Assembly (NCBI GenBank): GCA_946807835.1
Contig: OX327703.1
Coordinates: forward strand, 1,929,501-1,993,500
Reading direction: 5' to 3'
Length of the DNA stretch: 64,000 nucleotides
Source of the DNA: Ailanthus altissimus
Lineage: Eukaryota; Streptophyta; Magnoliopsida; Sapindales; Simaroubaceae
In this document: positions 34,207 to 47,528 of the stretch, in pieces
Position numbering within the stretch: position 1 is the stretch's first letter
Layout of the letters: the number at the start of each line of letters is the position of its first letter
Program-made: the position numbers and the translations under genes
Notes under the pieces: generated by a model
Database searches by the model: none
What the model was told of the DNA's origin: nothing
Seen by the model: only the letters and a program-made list of their open reading frames with translations

Positions 34207-36723
34207 ATGCCCATCTCCTTTTGGTGGGAAGCCTTCCACACAGCTTTATTTCTTATAAACAGATTGCCAACTCATGTGTTAGCTTATAAATCACCCTTTG
34301 AAGTATTATTCAATTCAATACCAAATTAACAATTTCTTAAACTTTTTGGCTGCTCATGTTTTCCTTTACTTAGACTTTATAACAAGCACAAGTGTGATTT
34401 TTATACTGCCAAATGCATATTCATAGGTAATAATCCAATGCATAAGGGTTATAAATGCATCAATCAGAGAGAAGTAATATTACCAAGCATATAACATTAG
34501 ATGAAACTTCATTCCTTTTTTTCACTTTCTAGTTTGAGAAAGAACAAACAAAACCTTTTAGTATTACATATACAAGCTCTCCTGTCAATTTTATTGTACC
34601 TATGAATTATAATAATGCCAACAACAGTAGTCTTTTATTACTTCCTTCAACAGTTGAGTCTGGTTCAGAACATTCACCAGCAAGTTTATTTTAAACGCAG
34701 TCACCTTATAATAATAGAAATAACACTCAATAAATTTCACTCTCAAGACCATCAGAAACACAAACTGAACCATTGCAAGAGTCAGACACACCACAAAATT
34801 CTTAACGAATTCAGAAACACCCCATGATAACTAGATCAAGACCTGGAATATTCAAACCAAAGAATTATCTCACCCAATCAACAATTGTGCATACTGAAAC
34901 AAAATTAGTAGCAGAAGCTCTTGCTATACTAAAATAGGACAAAACTATGCAAGATGAGTATTCATCCTTCATAAACAATCAAACTTGGCAACTTGTTCTT
35001 GCAAATGAAGCTCCTAAAGTGGTTGGCAACAAGTAGGTTTTTAGGAAAAAAAAAATGTAATCCAGATGGATCTATTTTTAAGTACAAGATAAGGTTAGTT
35101 GCAAAAGGATTTCTATAAACTCCAAATATAGATTATCTAGGGACTTTCAGTCCTATTGTTAAAGCCTCTATAGTTAAAGTAGTTCTGAGTTTGGCCAACA
35201 TGAATCACCTCCCACTAAGGCAAATAGATGTTAATAATACATTCTTAAATAGAGACTTACTTGAAGCTATGTACATGTGTTAGCCTAAGGGTTTTGTCAA
35301 TATTACCTACGCTACTCATGTATGCAAGTCAAGAAAAGCCCTTTATGGCTTCAAACTTGATGAACATGATCCTTGTCTTGATATATATAGATGACATTAT
35401 AGTTATAGGAAGTAACTATTCTTTTCTTGAAGATTTTATTTAGAAGCTTGCATTAACATTTGCTTTGAAAGACTTAGGAATTTTAAAATATTTTTTAGGA
35501 GTTGAAGTTATTACCACTGAATCTGAAATTCATCTATCTCAGAAAAAATATGTGCATAATCTGTTGAAAAGAGCAAACATGGACAATTCTAAGGGATATG
35601 CCACTCCAATGAACTTTGGTCAGAAGTTGTTTAAAGAAGATGAGGAGTATTTTGTAGACCCTACCACTTACAGAAGCATTATTGGTGCCTTACAGTATGT
35701 CACCATAACAAGGCTTGAATTGTGTTATTCTATTCATAAATTAAGTCAATTCTTGGCTTCTCTAATAGTTAAACACTGGCAGGCATGTAAACATGTACTA
35801 AGATATCTTAAGGTAACATCTGAAATTGTTGACACAAGAGGTTTGCAGCTTACAACATATTCTGATGCAAGAGTCAAACTCGCCACAAAATTCTTTACCA
35901 ATTTAGAAACACCATTGGAGGGTATTGTGTGTTCTTAGGAGACAAATTGGTGTCATGGTCTTTTAAATAGCAGAATGTTGTTGCTCGATCATCAGCTGAA
36001 ACTGAGTATAAAGCTTTAGCATCAGCATGTTTTGAATTGGTTTACTGCAGTCATTATTGTCTGAGCTAAATATTAAGCTAGATCAAACACCAATAATTTG
36101 GTGTGATAATCAAAGTGAATAAGCTTTAGCGCTCAACCCTGTGTTCCATGCTCGAACAAAGCATATTGAGCTTGATTATACATTTTATCCAAGATAAACT
36201 TATAGCAAATTATAGTTGATGAGGTTTGTTCAAAGTATTGCTCAAATTGCTGACATACTTACAAAACCTCTATTTGTTGATCAGTTTTTAAGTCGTAGGT
36301 CCAAGCTTCAAGTATGTCCAAAACCTTCAGCTTGAAGGGGTATATTAGAATGAAGTTAAATTATTAAAGGAAGCAAGGAAGTTTTCAGCTACTGTAACTA
36401 TTAAGAATAGTCTAACTTTTTACAACTTTTGAAGATTGCTAAAGTCAAGAAATTCTGAAGCTGTGTTATTGTGTACGAGTTAACACGAGTAATGATTTGG
36501 CATATTAAAATTAGAGCTTCCATATCAGCAAGTTTGTTATGCTGATGTAGCAAGTTTGTTATAACTGTTCCTACCAAACACTCAATTCTTTGTAATAGAG
36601 TTGCTCGTTGTCTCTTTGATATAAAAGTGTAATCTTGTAATGTATTTTCAGTAACTTGAGATTAATAAAAGATTAAGGGTCTTTTTAGAGTAATTTTCTT
36701 TAACTTTCCTTTACTTTCTCACA
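34207..36723 (+). mobile_element. 5'-truncated copia element (integrase to 3' LTR)
   Basis: It begins inside integrase (FWWEAFHTALFLINRLPTHV, YKSPFEVLF, CIFIGNNPMHKGYKC), then RT (QIDVNNTFLN, LIYIDDIIVIGSN near 35380, FALKDLGILKYFLGVEV, MDNSKGYATPMNFG), then RNase H (VARSSAETEYKALASACFEL, TKHIELDYTF, ADILTKPLF). Stops and shifts are frequent. A purine tract AAGGGGTA near 36338 precedes a probable 3' LTR, 36347-36723, starting TATTAGAATG (a TG changed to TA) and ending CTCACA. Gag and the 5' LTR are missing. Confidence 0.85.
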
Positions 36724-37199
36724 AGCGAAACAGTAGAGTTCATTTCTTTTTAATATGTCTGAGTTATGATACAAACTTTGAATCTCAATTATATAAACAC
36801 AATATTTTTTAAAGTAAAAATAAATAAGATTTATAAAAAAATAAAAAAATGATTATATTTTCACTTTTTCCTAAAAAAAAAAATTTTCATCTTCCTTGTG
36901 TTGTCTTCAAACACAAGTTTTAAATTTGAGGTAATGTTGCACAAGCTTATTTAACAAACAGGATGGTTGACAAGTGCATTTTATTTTTCATTTATAAGAG
37001 GAATTTAATTCTCGGCTTTGCATAAAAGAACTCTTGACATATTCTCTCGGTGCATTTACACTAAAATATGAACTTTGATATTATATTTATCAATTTGCAC
37101 AAAATATTGCTGATGAATTTTTTTTATTCGAAATGGGAAAAAGATCTTGTATTCCGTTAGACACGGTACTAAATTAAAAGACTCTTTCATTGAAAGGAT
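36724..37199. other. AT-rich spacer
   Basis: No gene or repeat end was recognised. It includes A-rich runs near 36835 and 36874. Confidence 0.45.
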
Positions 37200-37457
37200 T
37201 ATGAAATTTTTGTCTTGTAATTTCAGGCGACACAAGATTGTGGGCAAGAGCCCTCCGCCCGAGATAGTACCTTGTGCAAACAAGTTTTGGTGGCCAGCAG
37301 AAACCCCTTGAATCCAAAAACCTTTCAGGTCATGATAAAAGTAATTGAAGATGTAGTGAATATGTTCCTGGCCCGGATCAATTCTTCCACAGAGGAGGTG
37401 ACGAAATCATTCCAGGCTGCTGAAAATCTAATCCCACCATTCAATCTTTCTTGTTTA
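37200..37457 (+). other. Exon-like, less AT-rich segment, unidentified
   Basis: A splice-acceptor-like TGTAATTTCAG ends at 37228 and is followed by a segment with markedly higher GC than its surroundings. One frame stays open to 37463 (VMIKVIEDVVNMFLARINSS, EEVTKSFQAAENLIPPFN); another reads HKIVGKSPPPEIVPCANKFW before a stop. I could not assign a family. It may be a piece of a host gene left beside the copia LTR that starts at 37458. Confidence 0.3.
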
Positions 37458-38880
37458 TGTTAAAAGAGAAACAAATCAAATTATTTGACTTGTTAAAAGA
37501 GTAAACAACTTAATTGACTTGTTAAAAGAGTAAACAAATCAAATAATTTTCTCCATAATTGATTTTTAAGTTAAATATTTTATGTGTATTTTTTTTTATA
37601 TGCAATTATTTAGTTTATCTTTTTCTTCATTTTTCAACATAAGAATAGCCCTATAAATGTAAAGTTCATTTTTGTATTTTGATGTACAAACAATACACAA
37701 TTTTTGTTCAACTTCTTTCTTCTCATTCTCTCAATTTTTCATGGTATCAGAGTCCTAGGTTTCTTACATAACTTCTGTTGATTTGGGGAAGGAGAAGGAG
37801 GAATTTATAAAGATGATGGCAAAGAAATTTGCTGATAAGATGGATGTCTTCATCGTACATCACTCGGATCATTCAGAGTCTCGTTTTGCTTACCAAAATC
37901 TCTGAAGGAGACAACTAGGACAATGAAGTCACGCGATGCGTATAGCTTAAGTGCCAAGAACAAAATTAAATTTATCAACAGGACAATACAAGCACCAGTT
38001 CAATCTGATCCTAAGTTTTTAGCGTGAAAACAGTGCAATGATATGATATTATCCTGGATTTTGAATTTAATTCATTCTAATATTGTAGGAAGTGTTATTT
38101 ATGTAGAAACTACGAACAAAAACTAGGATGACTTAAAAGATAGGTTCTCTTAAGGGAATGAATCTCAAATTTATCAAATTCGACAAAAAATTGTTGAACA
38201 ACGATAAGGGTCTTAGTCCATTTCAGTCTATTACACCAAGAAGAAGTCATTTTAGGATGAGTTGATTTCTTTTCATGATATAATTTCTTATACTTTTTGG
38301 GGTTTAAAATATTTTGTCGAACGAGACGAAAAAGAAAGGGCCATGCAATTTTTGATGGGACTAAATGAATCTTATACTAGCGTACGAGATTCAATTCTCA
38401 TAATGAGTCATCTCTCAAACACACACACGGTTCATGCCTTGATGCTCCAACAAGAGAGGCAAACTAAAATGGTAATTCAAAAAGAGAGAGCCAATCATGT
38501 TGCGATGCAAGTATCAAACACTTCAAAAACCAATGAGCTAGCATCCAAGGGAAAACAATATACTCATTGTGGAAAAGATAACCACACTATTAATCATTGC
38601 TACTTTCTCCATTTTTTTTTCTCGTTTGGACACAAGTTACATGGTAAAGAAGTGAAGCTAAGAGGAAAGTAGCATAAGTTTAATAACTCGATGGTCGAAG
38701 AAGAATTCGAGAGACAAAGTTTTATTAGTACTACTTTTACTCAAAGCTCTACTTCAAAAGGATAATGGTAACCTTTTTCCTTTTGTGAATAGTATAAGTA
38801 TTCGCACACCTTTTTATTGTATGATTAAATCTCCATCACATACTGATTATTTATAGTGGGGCCACCGACCATATTTCTAA
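37458..38880 (+). mobile_element. 5' part of a copia element: LTR, primer site, gag, protease start
   Basis: A 284-bp LTR (37458-37741, TGTTAAAAGAG to TTTTTCA) contains a tandem duplication of GACTTGTTAAAAGAGTAAAC. The tRNA-Met site TGGTATCAGAGTCCTAGG abuts it at 37742. Gag follows with several stops; its best part (38262-38672) reads KERAMQFLMGLNESYTSVRD and ends in a knuckle-like YTHCGKDNHTINHC with its first Cys changed to Tyr. A protease start near 38842 reads LIIYSGATDHIS, the catalytic Asp changed to Tyr. The rest of the element is replaced by the tandem repeat downstream. Confidence 0.82.
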
Positions 38881-38921
38881 TGTTCAACCAACATTGCATA
38901 CATATAATTTTTATGTTAATA

Positions 38922-39610
38922 TAAAAGTTCAATGTTGCTTTACAAAAGTTACATTATATTTATAAGGCTTTGCTTAATATACAATTATAAAATATAATAC
39001 ACAAGTTCCATATTGATTTAAAATTTTATTTTAAATTTACATATCGTATGTATAATTTACGAACTTGATGTCTACTTTGATATTTTTGTTTTGATTTATA
39101 ATTTTCTTATTTATGTTAAATTTTTTTCAAATATTATGTTTCATTTGTGATTTATTTGTTATATGTATTTTGTCTCGTAAACATACAAGTTTAATGTTAA
39201 TTTACAAATTTTACATTATATTTATAAGATTTAATTTAATTTACAAGTGAAAAAAATATAATTTACAGGTTTGATATCAACTTACAAATGTTATATTAAA
39301 TTTACACGTTGTATGTATATTTTATAAAAGTTATGTCTACTTTTACATTGTTTCGTTGATTTATAATTTTTTTATTTACTTTAAATTCTTTTACAAATAT
39401 TATGTTTTATTTGTTACATATATATATTTTACATAAACATACAAGTTCAGTATTAATTTATAAATTTTACATTATATTTATAAAATTTAGTTTAATTTAT
39501 AAGTGAAAAAAATATAATTTGTAAGATTGATATCAATTTATAAATATTATATTAAATTTATATGTCGTATAATAAATTACAAATTTTTTGTCTACTTTTA
39601 TATTTTTTTA
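38922..39610. repeat. 256-bp AT-rich tandem repeat, about 2.7 copies
   Basis: Units start near 38923, 39186 and 39442, each opening AAGTTCAATG or a variant, with parallel landmarks such as ACATTATATTTATAAG, TTGATATCAA, and TGTCTACTTT. Divergence between units is moderate. The last unit is partial. Confidence 0.75.
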
Positions 39611-39964
39611 TAATAAAATATACCAACTCACAACTGAAAAGCTATTCAAAGGCTTTGAAGAACTTGAAGATTTTATAAAAACATATTCCACAATAATGAG
39701 TTTCGTATTCGCCGGGATAATTTAAGATGTGATGATGATGTAATGGATTATCTGTAAATCTTGTATCGAAGTGAATTATCTCTGGACTTCAAAGTTTACA
39801 TCAAGATTCTATTAGCTCATTTGACAAGTGTATTGTGATGGATTATTTATAAAGTTTACTCTAATTATTATATTAGGCTTTGAAATGTATTGAGATATGA
39901 AATGTATCCTAACTAAAATTGTTATTTTAATTATAGAGTATATTATCTAGATGGAGGATATTGC
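39611..39964. other. Spacer before LTR copy B
   Basis: No gene was recognised. TCGAAGTGAATTATC and TTCAAAGTTTACATC look like remnants of a copia-type leader, but this is weak. Confidence 0.35.
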
Positions 39965-41092
39965 TGTTGGCGGATGATCTAATTTAGTATATGTGGGTGT
40001 ATGTATGTATGTATGTATAATTGTATATATTGTTTAATATACGTATCTTATGTATAATATGCAACGGAATCATAAAATAAACAATAAATACAATAAATAC
40101 AAAATATTAATCGCATTAATATATTTATAGGATAGAGAATTCACCTCAACATGTAACGTTATACACGTATTTCTTCGGAGTTCGTATGGAGATCAACTCG
40201 TGTACAGTTCTAGTTACCAACTCGGTGGGCTTGGTGAGCTAGAACAATAACCCTATATTTAGCCCGAAATTAATTCTTAATTCCCAAAATGGCTGATGTA
40301 TGTTTTTTATCATTTTCTCCAAAATAATAAAAAATAGAGAATTTGAAACAATCTACCATTACTTCAATTGAAAATATAGAGAAAAATGAAACAGTTTTAT
40401 TTTTTTATTTTTTGTCGTCTTCTTCTCCTTTTCCATTTCTCTTTTCTCTTTCTCGGCCAATTTGGCCTCAGCACACCAATTCTCTCATTTTCAATTTCTC
40501 TTTCTCTTTATATATCTAATATATAATAATATAATATATATTATATAATTATAATAATAAAACAAATAATACTAATGGGTGCCAACTATTCGGCACCCAA
40601 AATATAATATTATTATATATAATATCTTATAATAAAATAAAAATAATATAATATAATAATATAAAATATATATAATATAATAAGAGAGATATTTTGATTA
40701 TTTAATAATTAAATAATCAAAGTAAGAAATGATCATTTTATCCCTCATAAATAGTTACCAAGTTTACCTCTTAGTGGGTCCTCCCAAATCTCACACTTGG
40801 ATAAACTCAACTGAGGGTCCACAATACGCTATATGTCATAATATAATTAGTAAATAATAATTATTAACTAATTATTAAATTTAACACTTAAATAAAGACA
40901 CGTACGCATTCTTGTGGTTGTGCTGAATATTGCTGGAGTAAACAATTTAATCTGGCACACTGCTCCAATGCACAACGAGTATACTCCATATCGCAAGACT
41001 CTCTAGGTCCTACGCCCGATTCGTTAAATAGAACTATTCCATGAGTTCGTGAGTAATGCCTCACGCACTCGTCAAGGATATATGATTGGTAT
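39965..41092 (-). repeat. Truncated LTR (copy B of the 2-kb copia LTR family)
   Basis: Parallel to 11222 onward and 62742 onward, starting TGTTGGCGGATGATC. It carries the 29-nt AT palindrome (40693-40721) and the GGGTGCC/GGCACCC hairpin (40577-40598). It stops at GGATATA, where the Athila-like LTR begins (41093). Confidence 0.85.
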
Positions 41093-43766
41093 GCTATAAT
41101 AGCTAAGCGTAAGTGCACGCTATCGTATCAAGTAATATATGATTTTAAGTCAAGATATCGATCCTACAGGGACTATGCAATCTAATTCTATAAATCAAGT
41201 ACTCTATTTAACTTTTATTTAGAAAACTAAAATCTGAAATTTATTTAACTAATTTAATTATCTCAATTAACTAAACAAAAGTAAAGAGTAGAATTCAAAA
41301 ATAAATATAATCTAGGATTTTGACTCATCCCCTAATATTTCATTGGACTCATTAACCACTTAGTTAATCCTTTAATATCAATTGATTGGCTTAGACACTA
41401 ATCTCATCACAAGCCACTGTCGATGGTCAAGTGACTACATTACACATTCCAACAATCACCTATATGTCTATGGTAATCAAATCAGAATGTAATTCATTAA
41501 GATCAAGTCTAAATCATACTATACATGCCACCTAGGTATATGTCTATCCTAGATGGAACTCATAGTTGTTACCCTATGATCATGCATCAAACTACCATAG
41601 GCTAAACACATAAATCCCTCTGTTGAGTTCATCATGGTTCCTCAATCATTCAAAATATTGATCAGGTATAATGAAATCATTAAACACAAGATAGAATGAA
41701 TCAATTGAATTTATCAAGTTCATAAACTAAAATTTAACACAATCCAAATCCATACTAGGTTCACATAGTCTAACCCTAGATGAACAAATTAACCCATCAC
41801 AAAATTAAAAGTATCAAACCAATTCATAAAGATCAACAAGAAAAAGAACATAATGATAAAGAAAGAGAAGAAAAACTAATTAAAGCGACTCCTTGATGTG
41901 CATCTCCCTTAATCTTGACTTGAAGGTTGAATTTTGATCTTGATTCTTCAATCTTTGGCCTTGATATTTGATTTTGTGTTGTGAATTCTCTCTCTAAGTT
42001 TTTGCCTCTTTTCTCTCTTTTTCTCTCCTTTTTTTCCTCCCCCCTCTTAGGGTTTTTTTTAGCTTTCTATTTATAAATTTTTGTCTTCAAAATACTATTT
42101 ACGAATTACTGTTTATGAGTACTGTTTATCGCTGCGAGCGCCGCGGCGCTCAACTACTGTTACTGGGCGCTGCGGCGCCCAACCCTGGTGCCCCTTTCGT
42201 ATTTTGAGCGTAACTTCTTTGTTTTACGTCTGATTCTATAATATCCAATTCCTATTAGTAGTATTGGCGCCTAAATTTCGGTATAGAGCAAATAAGACAC
42301 CGTAGGGTTACTCAATTTTAACCCTATTAGAAATATTTTCTTTATAGTGCGCGTGAGAGATATTAGACCTAATTTGGTAATTTCACACTCGATCAGAGCG
42401 CTGGACGACCCTAGAATATTTTTAAAAATTTTCTCTATTGGCTTGGAAAAGGAAATTCTAATTTACTACATCAATTTTCATTTAAGGGTGATGTATGAAA
42501 CAAGCCTTTGTTGAGAAACATAATCCATATATTAGAGAATGGACCAATTAGAAGAAATCTCATGGATTGCCAAGTTGGAAATTCTAGTTAGTTCTCTGGA
42601 CTATTCTAACTAGATAGTTACAAATGAACTAATTATATAATTAGTTTTCAACTAATGGAAAATTAGTAATTTTAAGTAAGTTGAAGGGCAAAATGGTCAA
42701 TTGAGGGAGCACTATATATATGTTAGAAGTGTGTAGAATTTTCAAGTGATCAAAAAGCAAACACTTAGAGCAAAAGAGAGCAAATTCGAGCTTGAAGGGT
42801 GGTGCTGCTACAGTGACCTTTCAAGTTTTTTTTTTCCCCATGATTTTTCATGCTTAATCAAGACAAAATAAGGTTACATACCAATCCCTAAGCTCAATTG
42901 AAGTCTCTATTAGTGGAAATTCAAGAAAAAGAGGTAAGAAAAGCATTGTTTTATGAGTTTGATAAGTGAGCTTTCAATAATGCTTCAATTAATGTTCTTG
43001 TGTGTATTATTGGTTTAAATTGAGTTGAATTCTAGTGTGGAGCTTGAAGGAGTCATCAATTTGAAGCAATTGGCAAGGTAAGAATTAGGGTTTTGGGTGA
43101 TTTGAATGTAGAGACTTCAATTAGTTGTAATTAGGTAATTAGAATTAAATTGGCTTGATTTTGATATATTTGGAACAAGAAATTGAGAAAAGAAATGTGT
43201 TAGAACATAGGGTGAAATTCTGCCACTTTAAGGAAGTTAGGGATTGAGTGGTGTTTTGATTGAGTTGTTGTGTGTAAATGAAACTATTAAGTTGTGTTGG
43301 ATTTGATTTGGAAAGGACCGGAGGTTTGAATTGGTAGTATTGAGAAGTGTTTGAAATAGAAGTGAAATTTCTTTGCAGGTTTTATATGAATTTTCTGAAA
43401 AATAGGAGAAACTCTGCCCTTTTTTTTTTAAAAAAAAATTAAGATGCCATTTTCATGTATATTACAAGAATTTTTCAATAGTAGCAAGAACTAAAAAAGG
43501 GTTCGCCTCGCGGAAATTTCTCAACTTACCTAGTTATATTCTGAGGAACTTCCGTTAAGGTGCCCGGCAGGGCCGCTGGGATCTACAGTAGAAGGTCTCG
43601 GGGCGGGTCCTGTCAAATTCGCCTTTCATTTATTCCTATACGTCAAATTTTCTGTCGTGCATCTATTTATGATCAAAAACCACAATTAAATAGCTAAATA
43701 TTTATTATTTAGAGCAAAATACGAAAATTGGGTACAAATTATACTAGTGCTTTTATGCCTCTATCA
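41093..43766 (-). repeat. Athila-like LTR, type F1, minus strand, with nested insertion
   Basis: The minus strand runs TGATAGAGGCATAAAAGC (43766) to ACCAATCA (41093) and matches the plus-strand LTR 47529-48852. Without the insertion at 42237-43615 it is about 1.3 kb. A purine-rich AAGTTTGGGAGTATT precedes it on the minus strand, so it is the 3' LTR of the element at 43767-47478. The GC-rich dyad block is at 42136-42183. Confidence 0.85.
42237..43615 (+). mobile_element. Probable solo LTR nested in the F1 LTR
   Basis: This 1,379-bp insertion splits the F1 LTR. The flanks GATTC (42232-42236) and AATTC (43616-43620) match at four of five bases. It begins TATAATATCC (a TG-start changed to TA is plausible) and ends GGGTCCTGTCA. 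A TATA box (CTATATATATG) near 42712 precedes a CA-rich leader. No coding sequence was seen. Family assignment is uncertain, perhaps gypsy. Confidence 0.6.
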
Positions 43767-46700
43767 AATACTCCCAAACTTAAGACTTTACTTGTCCTCG
43801 AACAAAACAAAGAAAAATATTCTCAAATTATTAATGACTCAAAAATAAAACTAATAATAAGTTTCGGTTGATTAAATAATCATCATCATAGTTTCAAATT
43901 AAGGCTGTTAATAATAACACAAGACTCTTCAGAAATCAATAAACAACTTTCAATAATCCTCATACCATTGATCAAGTACTTCATTCTCCTTTATAAATGA
44001 TCACTTGTGCGTGTGTGTAATAAGCAAGTAATTAGCTAAATAGAACATAGATTTACTCAATACTTAAGAAAGTACATAAAGATGATGTCTCGACATATTT
44101 TCAATTATAACACTACCATAAGCTTACTTTTCATACTACTCTCTACTAATGTAGAAATACACATGTCTAGGGATCTATTTAAGACTTTATTTAGCTTGTA
44201 ATGCAAGGTTAAGATAAAGGTGGGTTATAAAGATATATAGAAAGCACACATTACACCATTAACACCTAGACTTCACTTAGAAACCCTCTTGATTCTTTCT
44301 CCTCCTTGATTCTTCATCTCCTATCCCAAACTTATGTCATTTCCATCTTTCTTTTAATCACATTTTTGCAAAAAATTTCTTATTTTTCTTAAGTTGGGGA
44401 TATTATGCATTTAAACATTTTTTTTAATGTACCCCCAAACTTAAAATGATATGCATCTTCAAGACTTGTTACTTTTTATTGCAGTGCCCTTCTTTCATAC
44501 ATCCACAACCTTATTTATTTTAAGAATATTTCTAAGTAAACTCAAGGTTTATAGTGTTATCGATAGATTTTAGGGTAAGTAAACTCAAAGTCTTTAAGCT
44601 TGTAATGTGGTTAAACAAAAAAAATGGATAATTAGGTTCAAACGGGGTGACTAGGGATAAATATAGATATAAGGTAGGCTCGAAAAGGCTCAAATAGTCC
44701 AAAGATGGCTTAATGTCATTTCCCTAAGCATGTGAACTTTAGGATTTCACCTCAAGTAGTATTCAAGAAAGTTCTAGAGTATTGGTCTTTGAGACTGTGG
44801 TGTACTACTTAAGCATAAATAACTATAAGCAAAATATTTCAACTAATACATGCTTATTTTAATGTGCTCAAGAGGAAGTGATCAAAAATAAGCTTGAACT
44901 TCGTCCAAGATTCATGATATAAGAATTATCTCAAGCATCTATTATTTTCTAAAGACTTGTGCAAATAAATTCAGCCAATATTTTATTTTTTTTATCATGG
45001 ACTAATGATCATCATCTCAACCAAAACTTAACATCCAAAAAAAAAATATTTATTTCACAAGACAACCAACTAATATAAGCAGCAAAATAGACACAAAAAA
45101 GTGTGTTTCCCACCCAAAACTTAAATTAGACATTGTCCTCAATGTCTAAAAATAAACTTAAAAGTAAGAAAAACTCCCCTGGTAGATAAAGTTAAAGTAA
45201 TGCAACGTTGTTTCCCATTGATTGACTACGTCATTCATTTACTTCTAACGCTTGAAATTGCTTAAGCTACTTTCTTGAATGCTTGACTTGCTGATTTTAT
45301 TCCTAAAGGAAATAAAGAAACTAACATAACTAAAACTGAAAATAAGTTAATAAAAATAAAATTTTACTTGGGTTGCCTTCTAATAAGCGCTTGATTTAAC
45401 GCCATCGGCTTGGCGGGGCTCTTTCTACTCTTATAGAGGATCAAAGTCAATGGTGGAAGCATCTTTATATGTGAGCTTGTTAGGCTTCCTTTCTTTCGGC
45501 TTCCACATCTTCTTTATTTGATCTTAGGCAGTGACTTATTCCTCTTTTTCCTCGTGTTTCTCTAGAAAGACTTGAATCTTCGACCGGTGAAGTATCTTTT
45601 TTGTGCCATTCTCTTTGATCCTATCATCGTACTGATCCTTCTTCTTTTTTCTTCTCTTTCTATGCCTTAAAACCTTCTTTTTGATGTAAGGATTCAACAT
45701 CTCCATGTCTTTAAGCTCTTTGGTGTTTGATGGCACCACATTAATGCTGCAACAGTCAAGTAATGTAATGTGCATAGGCTAATTCTACTCTTTGTTACTG
45801 GTATTTTCTATTGCGTTATCACTTTTTTACACCTTAGAATGTTGTTGTACTTTAATACCAGTTTCTGCACGTTTCATTGTTGAGAATTCAGCATTTTTAT
45901 GAGATTTTACACTATTTTCTGGACTGGTATGTTGCTGATTTTCTATTTCAACACTTGTTTGACACCTTTGTAGTCCTTGAAGAAAAAGAATCAGAGGTTT
46001 ATATGGTTGCACTTTATTTTCTGCACTTCCTTCTCATTTATACTTGATAGTAATGGTGTGGATGTGTTTTCTTGTAAGATCTCACCACTCCTCAAGTTGA
46101 TGGCTTAGTATTGCTCTACAATCCCTTTTAGATTTGTCTTAGTATCACTTGGTAGAGTGCCTTGAGGTCTCCTATTAATTTCAGCAGCAAGTTGTTATAT
46201 TTGAACCTCTAAATTCTTCAAAGATGTTGAATGATTATATAGTATGGCATCATTAGACTTCATATATTGCATAAATATGTCTTTCAATGTTGGCCTCTTC
46301 TCTTGTAGTGGTGGGAATCCTAGGGGATTCATTGGTCTAGATGGCTCTTCTTGGTTGTAACGCCAAGAAAAGTTAGATTATAGGTCTAGATGGCTTTTAT
46401 TGGTTGTAACGCCATGATCTCTTCACCTTAAATTATAGAAGTTAGATTGTAGGTTAGGTGGTTGACAATTGAAATTACCCACAAATTTGTTTCCATGCAC
46501 CGCCCATTCATGTGGTTATCACCACAAAAGTCGCAGGTCACTTGTCAAGTTTTGACGTTATTCAATGCATCAAACTTCTTAGATAAAGTATTGATTTGAG
46601 CTATCAATGCATTGAATGCGTCAATTTCATATATACTGGTAACTCTCTTAGGTGTAACTATTTCTGTTGGCTATTGGTAACTGTTTGACGCCATCTCTTC

Positions 46701-47478
46701 TAATAGATCATAAGCTTCATCTATAGACTTATTCATTAAAGCTCCTCCAGCAACGACATCTATAATAGTCCTCAAATAGCCTACTTATCCATTATAGAAC
46801 GTTTGGACTAATAGCCATTTAGGGACTTCATGATGAGAACACTTCCTCAATATGCCTCATACAATGACTCTTCATCAATCTAAATGAATGAAGTGATGTC
46901 ATTCCTCATCTTTACAGTCTTTGCTGGTGGAAAGAACTTGGCTAAGAACTTATGTGCTAAATATTTCCACGTCAATATAGATCCCGACGGCAATGACATC
47001 AACCAACACTTAGCTCTGTTCCTTAAGGAGAAAGGGAATAATCTTAATCTGATGGCATCGTCGGAGACCTTATTGTATTTGAAGGTATCACAAATTTCCA
47101 AAACATTTATGATATGCATGTTAGGATTGTCATTGGGAGCTCCGCTGAACTGCACAGTTTCCTTCAGCATCTAAATAATATTCGGCTTGATCTCAAAGTT
47201 ATTAGCGTTGAAGGTTGGTCGCAAATAGTAGACTGAACACCATTTGTAGTTGGGATAGCATACTCTTTCAAAGCCCTTTGTGTATCATAGGCTCAAACAC
47301 AGAATTATTGATATGATCATTGTTTCTATCCATGGTATGAACTGTCAAAGCAAAATAAAAAGAAAATCAAAGTAAAAAGAAGAAGATAAACTAAAAAAAA
47401 TATGAATTAAAAGTAAGTAGTTTAGTATTAGTATTGATATAAAGAATAGATAAACAGTCCCCGGCAATGGCACCAAAA
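43767..47478 (-). mobile_element. Internal region of a gag-only Athila-like element, minus strand
   Basis: The Athila-type primer site (complement of CCCCGGCAATGGCACCA) is at about 47457-47476. Gag reads from about 47290 down (ETVQFSGAPNDNPNMHIIN, LRNRAKCWLMSLPSGSI, FLAKFFPPAKT at 47170-46880), then a Lys-rich stretch (RHRKRRKKKKDQYDDRI, near 45680). The GACATTG hairpin (45129-45146) and a long non-coding 3' part follow. No protease, RT or integrase is present, so it is non-autonomous. The 5' LTR is reduced to about 45 bp (47479-47523). Confidence 0.8.
46880..47170 (-). pseudogene. Athila-type gag fragment
   Basis: A 96-residue open stretch with the retrotransposon gag signature FPFSLRNRAKCWLMSLPSGS and FLAKFFPPAKT. 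The frame breaks on both sides. The plus-strand twin lies at about 49100-49330. Confidence 0.8.
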
Positions 47479-47528
47479 ACTTGATGTCTAATTTAATGAC
47501 CTAGTGCATAGTAGCTACTAAGGATAAG

